From positions 1 to 10,149 of the forward strand of contig USNB01000033.1 of NCBI GenBank assembly GCA_900555875.1: a DNA stretch of 10,149 nucleotides, given 5' to 3'. The notes below the pieces were generated by a model. It saw only the letters and a program-made list of their open reading frames with translations. It did no database searches and had not been told where the DNA came from. The DNA comes from an uncultured Eubacteriales bacterium (GTDB lineage: Bacteria; Bacillota; Clostridia; Christensenellales; Pumilibacteraceae). Every line of letters starts with the position of its first letter. Position 1 is the stretch's first letter. Of this stretch, positions 1 to 7,600 are shown piece after piece. The position numbers and the translations under genes are program-made.

Positions 1-1
1 C

Positions 2-577
2 CCCGAGGATATCGCGGCGGCGAACGCCGCCATGCCGGACTATATCGGGTTCATGTTCGCGAGACGCAGCAGAAGATATATCGCGCCCGAACGCGCTGCC
101 GCTCTCAGAATTCTTCTTGCCGACGGCATACTTTCCGTAGGGGTGTTCTCGGATGCGGAGGAGGATGAGATAGCCGCGGTCGCACGCGCAGGAACGATAG
201 ACATCATCCAGCTCCACGGCGGCGAGAGCAGGGAATTCGCGTCGCGGATAGGAGAGCGCACGGGGCTGCCCGTAATAAAGGCGGTATCCGTGACCGAACC
301 GGACGCGGAGCGTTCGCTTGCTTTATGGGACGCGTCCGACGTAAGCTGCATACTCGCGGACAGCGGGAGCGGCGGCACGGGAAAGCGTTTCGGGAAAATG
401 CATATAAAGACAGTCAAACCGTTGTTCGTCGCCGGCGGGATAACGCCGGATAATGTAGCGGAGACGATAGAGACTTATTCGCCGTATGCTGTGGACGTCA
501 GCAGCGGCGTGGAAACAAACGGAATAAAGGATGGCGGTCTCATGCTCGAGATCGTTCGGAGGGTAAGAAATGCGTAA
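2..577 (+). CDS. trpF: Phosphoribosylanthranilate isomerase, 5'-truncated by window edge
   Basis: This cytoplasmic enzyme isomerises N-(5'-phosphoribosyl)anthranilate to the carboxyphenylamino-deoxyribulose phosphate in tryptophan biosynthesis. The reading frame is open from base 2 and begins with residues PEDIAAANAA, which in this family directly follow the N-terminal KICG motif. The true start and the catalytic Cys therefore lie about ten codons upstream of the window, and the Met at 32 is internal. Visible family motifs are PDYIGFMFA with SRRYI, IIQLHG, the catalytic-acid region ILADSGSGGTGKRF (the Asp of LAD), the phosphate-binding FVAGGITPDN, and the C-terminal VDVSSGVE plus GIKD. The 192 visible residues fit a normal family length of about 200. 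Its stop overlaps the trpB start by 8 bp (ATGCGTAA at 570-577), so the two are co-transcribed and probably translationally coupled. Identification is secure. Confidence 0.96.
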   Translation, partial: PEDIAAANAAMPDYIGFMFARRSRRYIAPERAAALRILLADGILSVGVFSDAEEDEIAAVARAGTIDIIQLHGGESREFASRIGERTGLPVIKAVSVTEPDAERSLALWDASDVSCILADSGSGGTGKRFGKMHIKTVKPLFVAGGITPDNVAETIETYSPYAVDVSSGVETNGIKDGGLMLEIVRRVRNA

Positions 578-1754
578 AGGAAGGTTCGGCGAGTTCGGCG
601 GGCAGTATATCACCGAAACGCTGATGAACGAACTGATCGGATTGGAAAAGAGTTACGAGGAGGCGATGAAAGACGAAAAGTTCCTCGCCGAGCTTGAGTT
701 TTTGTCGGAACAGTATACGGGAAGGCCGTCGCTGCTTTATTATGCCGGCCGTATGACGGACGATCTCGGCGGCGCCAAGGTGTATCTGAAGCGCGAGGAT
801 CTCAATCATACCGGTTCGCACAAGCTCAATAACGCGTTGGGGCAAGCGCTGCTCGCAAAGCGTATGGGCAAGACGCGCGTCATTGCTGAGACGGGCGCGG
901 GTCAGCACGGGGTAGCCACGGCTACGGCTGCGGCGCTTCTCGGGATGGAGTGCGAAGTGTTCATGGGCGAAGTGGATACCGAGCGCCAGGCTCTCAACGT
1001 TTATCGCATGGAGCTGCTGGGCGCGAAAGTCCATGCCGTTACGAGCGGCACGCGCACGCTGAAGGACGCTGTGAACGAGACCATGCGCGAGTGGAGCCGC
1101 CGAGTGAGAGACACGCATTATGTGCTCGGATCGGTAATGGGACCGCATCCGTTCCCGACGATCGTCCGCGATTTTCAGAGCGTGATCGGCAGAGAAACGC
1201 GCGAGCAGATCCTTAAGCGCGAGGGAAAACTTCCTTCCGCCGTGCTCGCGTGCGTGGGCGGCGGCAGTAATTCTATAGGCATGTTCCATGCGTTCGTGCC
1301 TGACGAAGGCGTCCGCCTGATAGGCTGCGAGGCTGCGGGGAAGGGCGTTGACACGCCGTATCACGCCGCGACCATGGCAAAGGGCAAACTCGGGATATTC
1401 CACGGCATGAAATCCTATTTCTGCCAGGACGAGCACGGACAGATCGCGCCCGTATATTCCATATCCGCCGGTCTGGATTATCCCGGCATCGGTCCCGAGC
1501 ACGCATATCTGCGCTCCGTCGGCCGTGCGGAATACGTTCCCGTCACCGACGACGAAGCGGTAGGGGCGTTCGAATATCTTGCGCGCACGGAGGGCATCAT
1601 CTGCGCGATAGAGAGCGCGCATGCGGTCGCGGAAGCGATGAAACTCGCGCCGAAGCTCGGGCGAGACGAGAGCATAGTGGTCTGTCTGTCGGGCAGGGGA
1701 GACAAAGACGTCGCCGCGATAGCGCGCTATAAGGGGGTGGACATCCATGAGTAA
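570..1754 (+). CDS. trpB: Tryptophan synthase beta subunit
   Basis: This PLP enzyme condenses indole, channelled from TrpA, with L-serine to give tryptophan; it works as an alpha2-beta2 complex in the cytoplasm. At 394 residues it has the typical length of the standard (TrpB1) form. Motifs in order: the N-terminal GRFGEFGGQYI, the substrate region GRPSLLYYA (51-59), LKREDLNHTGSHKLNNA with the PLP Schiff-base Lys85, AETGAGQHG with catalytic Glu107, the loop region GSVMGPHPFP (187-196), the phosphate-binding GGGSNS (230-235), GLDYPGIGPEH (301-311), and the C-terminal LSGRGDKD (373-380). The start at 570 is supported by GGAGGG at 558-563, six bases upstream inside trpF. Its stop overlaps trpA by 8 bp. 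All key residues seem present, so it should be active. Confidence 0.98.
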   Translation: MRKGRFGEFGGQYITETLMNELIGLEKSYEEAMKDEKFLAELEFLSEQYTGRPSLLYYAGRMTDDLGGAKVYLKREDLNHTGSHKLNNALGQALLAKRMGKTRVIAETGAGQHGVATATAAALLGMECEVFMGEVDTERQALNVYRMELLGAKVHAVTSGTRTLKDAVNETMREWSRRVRDTHYVLGSVMGPHPFPTIVRDFQSVIGRETREQILKREGKLPSAVLACVGGGSNSIGMFHAFVPDEGVRLIGCEAAGKGVDTPYHAATMAKGKLGIFHGMKSYFCQDEHGQIAPVYSISAGLDYPGIGPEHAYLRSVGRAEYVPVTDDEAVGAFEYLARTEGIICAIESAHAVAEAMKLAPKLGRDESIVVCLSGRGDKDVAAIARYKGVDIHE

Positions 1755-2520
1755 GATAACGGAAGCGTTCAAAAAAGGCAAAGCGTTCATACCGTTCCTC
1801 ACTGCGGGCGATCCCGACGCGGACAGCACCGTGAGATATATCCTTGCGATGGCGAGAGCGGGCGCGGATATCATAGAAATAGGCATACCGTTTTCCGATC
1901 CGACGGCGGAGGGTCCGGTCATACAGGAGGCGAGCCTGCGCGCGCTCGAAGGCGGAATGACCATAGATGGCGTATTCGACATCGTACGGCGCGTCCGCGA
2001 AGAGAGCGACGTGCCCCTTGTCCTCATGACGTATATAAATCCCGTATTCTTTTACGGCTATGAGGCGTTCTTCTCGCGTTGCGAAGAGCTGGGCGTGGAC
2101 GGGTTCATATCTCCCGATCTTCCGCACGAGGAAAAAGCGGAAGTGGCTGACTATGCGTCGCGTCACGGAGTGGAGGTCATTTCCATGGTGGCGCCCACTT
2201 CGGGCGACCGCATACCGGAGATCGTATCGGACGCCGAAGGATTTATATATGTCGTTTCTTCCATGGGCGTTACGGGAGTGCGCGACGACATCACGACGGA
2301 TATCCGTTCTCTCATAGCCGAGGTGAAGAAGTATACCGATCTTCCCGCCGCGGTGGGCTTCGGCATTTCGGAACCCGAACAGGCGGCGTATATCGCGTCG
2401 TTATGCGACGGCGTGATCGTGGGCAGCGCGATCGTCCGCGTCATAGCCGGATACCGTTCGGAGGCGGAAGTCACCGTCGCGTCGTATGTGCGGCGGATGA
2501 AAGCGGCGATAGCGAATTGA
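1747..2520 (+). CDS. trpA: Tryptophan synthase alpha subunit (TAEGP variant)
   Basis: The alpha subunit cleaves indole-3-glycerol phosphate to indole and glyceraldehyde 3-phosphate and passes indole to TrpB. At 257 residues it has a normal TIM-barrel length. Visible motifs: FIPFLTAGDPD (14-24), IEIGIPFSDP with catalytic Glu44 (enteric Glu49), TAEGPVIQ, MTYINPV, DGFISPDLP, YVVSSMGVTG, AVGFGIS and the phosphate-binding DGVIVGSAIV (221-230). The second catalytic acid, Asp60 in the enteric enzyme, is here Glu55 (codon GAG), a conservative change. Translation starts at 1747 behind AAGGGGG (1731-1737), overlapping the trpB stop (ATGAGTAA, 1747-1754). It is the last gene of the operon, followed 61 bp after its stop by a strong terminator hairpin. 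Confidence 0.97.
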   Translation: MSKITEAFKKGKAFIPFLTAGDPDADSTVRYILAMARAGADIIEIGIPFSDPTAEGPVIQEASLRALEGGMTIDGVFDIVRRVREESDVPLVLMTYINPVFFYGYEAFFSRCEELGVDGFISPDLPHEEKAEVADYASRHGVEVISMVAPTSGDRIPEIVSDAEGFIYVVSSMGVTGVRDDITTDIRSLIAEVKKYTDLPAAVGFGISEPEQAAYIASLCDGVIVGSAIVRVIAGYRSEAEVTVASYVRRMKAAIAN

Positions 2521-2556
2521 CTGTCGTATGCGATAGTGTAAAAATGTAAATACGTG

Positions 2557-2579
2557 CGCCGGCGAACGGCTCGCCGGCG
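2557..2579. repeat. GC-rich inverted repeat upstream of the trp terminator
   Basis: This is a perfect 9-bp inverted repeat: CGCCGGCGA (2557-2565), loop ACGGC, TCGCCGGCG (2571-2579). It lies two bases before the main terminator stem and 36 bp after the trpA stop. It has no T-run of its own on the plus strand, so it is unlikely to terminate alone. It may stabilise the 3' end of trp mRNA or stack on the next hairpin. Confidence 0.5.
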
Positions 2580-2581
2580 GA

Positions 2582-2616
2582 AAAAGCCCTTTCTTCGACA
2601 GGAAGAAAGGGCTTTT
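2582..2616. terminator. Bidirectional intrinsic terminator between trpA and the kinase gene
   Basis: A perfect 15-bp stem (2582-2596 pairing with 2602-2616) encloses the five-base loop GACAG. The stem begins with an A-run (2581-2585) and ends with TTTT (2613-2616), so the transcript of either strand ends in a U-run after a GC-containing helix. It sits between the convergent trpA (ends 2520) and histidine kinase (ends 2662), so it can serve both operons. Confidence 0.9.
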
Positions 2617-2661
2617 CGTATCCGGGCTGCGGATATATGTCTTTGCGCGGAACGCGCCCTG

Positions 2662-3777
2662 TCACTGTGCGTCGGGCAGCGCGTCGGGCAGTTTGTTGGA
2701 CAGCGTCACTATGAATTCCGATCCGGCGTCCGGAGCGCTTTCTACGCGGATATCGCCTCCGGCGATCTGCACTATGCGTTTCGCTATGCTCAGACCGAGT
2801 CCGTTCCCGGCGACAGAGCGGGACGTATCGCCCTGCCAGAATTTATCGAAGATATGTTTTTTCGTCTCTTCGTCCATTCCGATGCCGCTGTCGCGGACTT
2901 TGACCGAGACCGAGTCCTCCGCCGCGGATACGGTTATTTCTATATTGCCGCGGGATGGCGTGAATTTGACGGCATTGCTGATAAGATTTATCCACAGCTG
3001 CTGCATGAGTTCCTCGTTGCCGTAATATATCACGTCCTCGCCGGACAGCGACAGGTCTATGCTTTTCGCGTCCATTTCGCCCTGGAACATGAGAGCGCAT
3101 TTGCGCAGCTGTTCGTCGAGGCTGTACGGCTTTTTTTCATACACCGTTTCCTGATTGTCCAGCCTCGTGAGAGCGAGCGTGTTCTGAGCGAGATGGGTGA
3201 GACGGTTGGATTCGGATATGATGATGTCGATATATTCCATGCGTTCGGCGTCCGTCAGCCCGCCTTTCCTGAGAAGTTTCGCGAAACCGTAGATGGATGC
3301 TATAGGGGTCTTGAATTCATGCGAAAAGTCGGATATGAACGTCTCTTTCAGCGTTTCTATGGATTTGAGCGAGCGTACCATCGCATTGAATCCCGCGTTA
3401 AGGTCGTGCATATAGCCTTCGTCCGAGTCGGGCAGGGTGACGCTGAAGTCGCCGCCCGCGACCCGTTTCATCGCCGATTGGAAGGTATTTAATTCGCGGA
3501 ATGACAGCGAATACAGCGCGACGGACAGCAGACAGCCTATGAGCGCGCTGACGATGACGAGTATTATCACGAGCAGCACGGGGCTGATGATCCGGTTCTC
3601 GCCCGAGGTTATGCCCATGAATATGCTCATGAGGGTGAGCGCCACCGTGAGCGTCACGAGCATGAGCACGAACATATACGAGACTATGCGGAAGGTGAGA
3701 GAGTAGAATTTCCCGCGCAGTCCGATGGGACGGGTCTTTGCGCGGGACGTGTTTTTCTTATTCTTTTTCATGTTCAT
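2662..3777 (-). CDS. Sensor histidine kinase with almost no extracytoplasmic domain
   Basis: This is an inner-membrane sensor kinase of 371 residues that should phosphorylate the adjacent response regulator. Domains in order: a basic N-terminus, membrane helix 1 (about 31-53), an outside loop of only about 10 residues, membrane helix 2 (about 65-90), a HAMP-like linker (about 91-143), the HisKA dimerisation helix with phospho-acceptor His153 in FSHEFKTP, and the ATPase domain. The ATPase domain shows the N box (NLISNAVKF, Asn268), G1 (DSGIGM, 297-301), F box (FDKFWQGDTSR) and G2 (GNGLGLSIAK). All catalytic motifs are intact. Its start overlaps the regulator stop by 20 bp. The ATG at 3777 is chosen because AGGA (3787-3784) sits six bases upstream; an in-frame ATG two codons later is less well placed. 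The short loop suggests an intramembrane-sensing kinase that detects membrane state or a partner protein. Confidence 0.95.
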   Translation of the reverse strand: MNMKKNKKNTSRAKTRPIGLRGKFYSLTFRIVSYMFVLMLVTLTVALTLMSIFMGITSGENRIISPVLLVIILVIVSALIGCLLSVALYSLSFRELNTFQSAMKRVAGGDFSVTLPDSDEGYMHDLNAGFNAMVRSLKSIETLKETFISDFSHEFKTPIASIYGFAKLLRKGGLTDAERMEYIDIIISESNRLTHLAQNTLALTRLDNQETVYEKKPYSLDEQLRKCALMFQGEMDAKSIDLSLSGEDVIYYGNEELMQQLWINLISNAVKFTPSRGNIEITVSAAEDSVSVKVRDSGIGMDEETKKHIFDKFWQGDTSRSVAGNGLGLSIAKRIVQIAGGDIRVESAPDAGSEFIVTLSNKLPDALPDAQ

Positions 3778-4447
3778 GCCGTTTCCTGACCGCCTTGAAA
3801 CCTATGCCGCGCACCGTCACGATCTCGAAATCCTCATTGTTTTCAAACCGGTTGCGCAGCCTGTTTATGTGTACGTTGAGAGTATTGTCCGATTTGTTCT
3901 CAAATCCCCATATCTCGTCGAGGAGCTGGTACTTGGTGAATATCTGTCCGGGATATGACAGCAGCTTATACAGCAGATAAAATTCCTTCTTCGGCAGGGT
4001 GAACGAGCCGTCCGGAGTATCCACCGACAGGCTGTCGTAGTGCAGTACCGTCGAACCGATCTCGAGCTTGCGCTCGGATACTATCTTGCTCCGGCGCAGC
4101 AGCGCTTTGATGCGCAGCAGCATTTCCTCCTCGTCTACGGGTTTGGTCATATAGTCGTCGATGCCCACGAGAAAGCCGGCGCGCTTGTCCTCGCGCGCGC
4201 TCTTTGCCGTGATCATGAGTATGGGCAGTTCGCTTCCGCCCTGGCGAAGTACGTCTGTCAGTTCATAGCCGTCCATTACGGGCATCATTATGTCCAGGAT
4301 CATAAGGTCGACGTGCTCCTTTTCGAGGATCTTGAGCGCCTCCGCACCGTTCATCGCCGACAGCGTCGTATATCCGTTGCTCTTCAGTATCGCGGAATAC
4401 AGTTTTTGCAGATTTTCATTGTCTTCCACTATAAGTATCTTGAACAT
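3758..4447 (-). CDS. OmpR/PhoB-family response regulator
   Basis: This 229-residue DNA-binding response regulator is the partner of the downstream kinase. The receiver domain (1 to about 118) has the acidic pocket (VEDN, Glu8-Asp9), phospho-acceptor Asp52 in LDIMMP, switch Thr80 and Lys102 in TKP. The C-terminal winged helix (about 128-224) includes KKEFYLLYKLL, the segment LLDEIWGF, the recognition-helix region SDNTLNVHINRLRNRF and the wing VRGIGFKA. The length is standard. The start follows from the receiver beginning immediately (MFKILIVEDN). No ribosome binding site precedes it, and a -10 box ends six bases before the ATG, so the mRNA may be leaderless. It is first in a two-gene operon and divergent from the GH3 gene, whose promoter it may control. 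Confidence 0.96.
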   Translation of the reverse strand: MFKILIVEDNENLQKLYSAILKSNGYTTLSAMNGAEALKILEKEHVDLMILDIMMPVMDGYELTDVLRQGGSELPILMITAKSAREDKRAGFLVGIDDYMTKPVDEEEMLLRIKALLRRSKIVSERKLEIGSTVLHYDSLSVDTPDGSFTLPKKEFYLLYKLLSYPGQIFTKYQLLDEIWGFENKSDNTLNVHINRLRNRFENNEDFEIVTVRGIGFKAVRKRHEHEKE

Positions 4448-4453
4448 ATTTCA

Positions 4454-4484
4454 ATTATAACATATATTTTTAAGTTTGTGTAAA
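4454..4484 (-). promoter_or_regulatory. Promoter of the two-component operon (predicted leaderless start)
   Basis: On the minus strand, TTTACA (4484-4479) is followed after 19 bp by a perfect TATAAT (4459-4454). The TATAAT is preceded by TGT, forming an extended -10 (TGnTATAAT) that can tolerate the long spacer. Only six bases (TGAAAT) separate the -10 box from the regulator ATG, so the usual +1 would be the A of the start codon at 4447. An inverted repeat GTTT-GTGT-AAAC (4474-4485) overlaps the -35 and could be an operator. Confidence 0.6.
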
Positions 4485-4502
4485 CATACGCGGCAGTTTT
4501 TC

Positions 4503-4518
4503 CATTAAATTCGCATTA
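4503..4518. repeat. CATTA direct repeat with 11-bp period, possible regulator half-sites
   Basis: CATTA occurs at 4503-4507 and again at 4514-4518, an 11-bp period on one face of the helix. OmpR/PhoB-family regulators typically bind tandem half-sites about one helical turn apart, and this pair lies in the shared divergent region, about 40 bp upstream of the GH3 -35. The motif is short, so chance is a real possibility. Confidence 0.2.
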
Positions 4519-4556
4519 GAACGGGTGAGTACGGTTGCGGCTTGCTTTACAATGTC

Positions 4557-4585
4557 TTGACAGCGAGTGCGGTTTGTGGTATCCT
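4557..4585 (+). promoter_or_regulatory. Promoter of the GH3-like gene
   Basis: A perfect -35 TTGACA (4557-4562), a 17-bp spacer and -10 TATCCT (4580-4585, 4 of 6 consensus) predict a start near 4592. This gives a leader of only about 18 bases that contains the ribosome site GGGAGGAA (4596-4603), six bases before the ATG at 4610. Confidence 0.7.
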
Positions 4586-4609
4586 TAAGCGGAACGGGAG
4601 GAAGAGCGG

Positions 4610-7600
4610 ATGCGAAGGTTTTCCGTCAGAAAAAACATAATATTATGTTCGATAAGCGCGGCGGTCGTCATATGTATAGCGGTCGCGACCGTTCTCACCA
4701 CGCTGTTTTCCCAGCGCATTTCCGATTATTTCAATCAGCAGACGTCCGTTATAGTGAATGCGGGCGAGCCGATATATACAAGTTCGTTCTCCACTCCCGC
4801 AAAAGTGAAGATACACGACGAAGCCGTATGCCGCGACGTTGAGGCGGAAGGCATCGTCCTTCTCGAAAACGGCACGGCGACGGACAGGTCGGGCGCGCAT
4901 CCGTCGTTGCCGCTTGCCAAAGAATCGAGGATAACGGTATTCGGTCAGGGTTCCGTAGATCTTCTCTATGGCGGAACGGAGACCGACAGCACGGCGGTGG
5001 ACGATCCCGTCACGCTGTATCGCGCGCTCGAGGAATCGGGTTTTGCCGTAAATCCCGTAATGCGCGAATTTTATGAGAGCGGAGCGGGCAGCCGTTACCG
5101 CCGCAGCATACCCTCCTCGTCGTCATACGTGCGCCCGGACGACCTTAAGATAAACGAAGTACCGCGGAGCGAGTATACCGGAACGGAGATAAGCAGCTTT
5201 CTTTCATACAGCGACGCCGCAGTCGTCGTCATCGGCAGAAGCGGTACGGACGGGTACGATCTTCCGCGTTCGCGCAATTCGTCGGGCAAATACTACCGCG
5301 AGCCGAGTGCGGAAGAGCTGAGCATGATAGCGCTTGCGTGCGAGTATTTCGATAACGTCGTGCTTCTGATAAACTCCGCCGATCCCGTTATGCTCGGCTG
5401 CATAGAAGATCCGGATTACGCGGTCGATTCCGTGCTTTGGGTAGGCAATCCCGGTTCCACGGGCGCCCGCGCCATAGGCTACGTTCTCAACGGATATATC
5501 TCGCCGTCGGGAAGACTGACCGAGACATGGGCATACGACCATACGTCCGCGCCGTCGTGCGCGGATTTCGGAGCGTCCGATTACGTATGGCAGAGCGGCA
5601 GTCCCGCAGCGAACTCCGACCATTACACCGTGCTGTCCGAGGGCATATACGTCGGTTATCGTTATTACGAGACCAGGTACGAGGATTATGCGACGAAAAG
5701 CGGCAATGCAGGCGAGTATGTCTATGACGAGACGGTGCAGTATCCGTTCGGCTACGGACTGTCTTATACGACGTTCGACTATTCTCCCATATCGGTGAGC
5801 GAGAATCCCGAGACGGGGAACTATGACGTCACGCTCCTGGTCACCAATACGGGCGACGTGGCGGGCAAAGAAGTCGTTCAGATATATATGCAGAAAGACT
5901 ATACGGCATATGACGAGTCTGCCGGGATAGAGCGTCCGGCCGTCGAACTCGTGGGGTTTACCAAAACGGATACTCTCATGCCGGCGAGCGCGGACGAGAA
6001 CTATACGCAGCCCGTTACGATATCCGTACCGAAGTCAAGTCTTGAAGTATACGATCCCACGGCGGCGGACGGCGCGGGAGCATATATAACGGAAGGCGGA
6101 GAATATCTGTTCACGGCGGCTGCCGACGCGCACGCCGCGGCGGAGAATTTTCTGCGTTATAAAGCGGAAAACGGTCTGGCTGAAGTGGACGAGACCCGCG
6201 TGAGCGCGGGCTATGCGAACGCCGACGCTTCAGCCGTGTATTCTCTGACCGTTGCCGAGGATATCCCCGAAGCGCCTGCAGACGGCGAGTCATCCGCCGA
6301 AACGGACGTATCGTCTGCCGACGGGTTCGTAGCGCGTTCGGAGTCTTCGCTGACGGAGCCGTCCGGCAGGTTCGCCGAAGCGGACATCCGCACTTACGAC
6401 GGGGAATTCAGATATCTCACGCGCAGCGATTGGGAAGGGACTTTCCCGTCCGAGACCTATGAAAACGGGAGGTGGTCGGCGGGAGACGACGTCGGGAGCG
6501 CCATGCAACCGAGCACCGAATATCTTGCCGGCGGCACCGTATCCGATTCGCCCTCGAGCGCCGACGATCTGACCGCGTTCGATCTTATAGCGGCGGAGTA
6601 CGGCGACGAGCGGTTCATACAGCTCGCGAACATGCTCTCGCGCACGGAAAAAGCGGATTTCGTCCGCATGGGCGGCAATACGATAAGCGCTCTCGGCGGA
6701 CCGGTCGTGCCCGAGACCCGCTGCCGTGAAGGGCTGACGGGGGTAAGCACCGCCATAAACGTTTATTCGCCCGTCACGTCTTATCCCACTCCTGCGGTGA
6801 TAGCGGCAACGTGGAATACCGAACTCGCGTATTCGGTCGGCGAGTGCTTTTCCGAGGACGCGCTCGCTTCCGAGGTGAGCGGGATATTCGCGCCCTGCCT
6901 GAACGTCCGCAGAAATCCTTTCGGCGGCGGAAATTACAAGTCGTTCGGCGAGGATCCGCTCGTTATCGGAGAGATGGGTTCGGCTCAGGTGCACGGGATA
7001 AGGACGAAGATGTGCTTTGCTTTCATCGGCGATTTCGCTCTCGCGATGCAGGAGGACGAAACGGTGGGACTGTCCGTTTACGGCAGCGAGCAGACGTTCA
7101 GACAGATATATCTCCGTCCCTTCGAGATCGTCGTCAAAGGCGGTGGAGCCACGGCGGTCATACAGTCCGCATCGCGCATAGGCCCCGTATGGGTGGGCGC
7201 GCATAAGGGGCTGATGACGGACGTGCTCCGCGGAGAATGGGGATTCGAGGGTATGACGCTGACGGCGTCCGAAGGTAACGACGCGTATATGGACGTCGCT
7301 TCGGGGCTGGTAGCGGGTACGGATATGTGGTTCAACAACGTATATACGTCGTACATGCTTTCCGCCGCGCAGCTTAACAGCGCCGACGTATCCGAAGCGC
7401 TCACTCGGGCAACGTCCAATGTGATATACGCCGTCGTATCTTCCAACTCCATGAACGGTATAACGGCAGAAACGCGCGTGGAATATATGATGCCCGTATG
7501 GCAGCGCATATATATAGTGCTTGCGTCCGTGGTACTCCTCGCCGCGCTATCACTGCCCGTGATAGTTCTCGTCAACCGTATAGTCACCAAGAAGAAGGAT

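Noticed and set aside
1..31. Apparent N-terminal truncation of trpF
   Set aside because: The frame is open to the window edge and continues the family sequence, so the missing start is a window effect, not a broken gene.
540..2027. Long open frame of about 495 codons on the minus strand across trpB and trpA
   Set aside because: It lies wholly antisense to two secure enzymes, has an Arg/His/Ala-rich composition typical of a GC-rich shadow frame, and has no recognisable motif.
2554..3492. Open frame of about 312 codons on the plus strand opposite the histidine kinase
   Set aside because: It is antisense to an intact kinase with all motifs, begins inside the terminator region and has no family resemblance.
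6290..7204. Open frame of about 304 codons antisense to the GH3 barrel
   Set aside because: Its Arg-rich shadow composition, lack of a ribosome site and lack of motifs argue against it; the plus-strand frame carries GH3 signatures.
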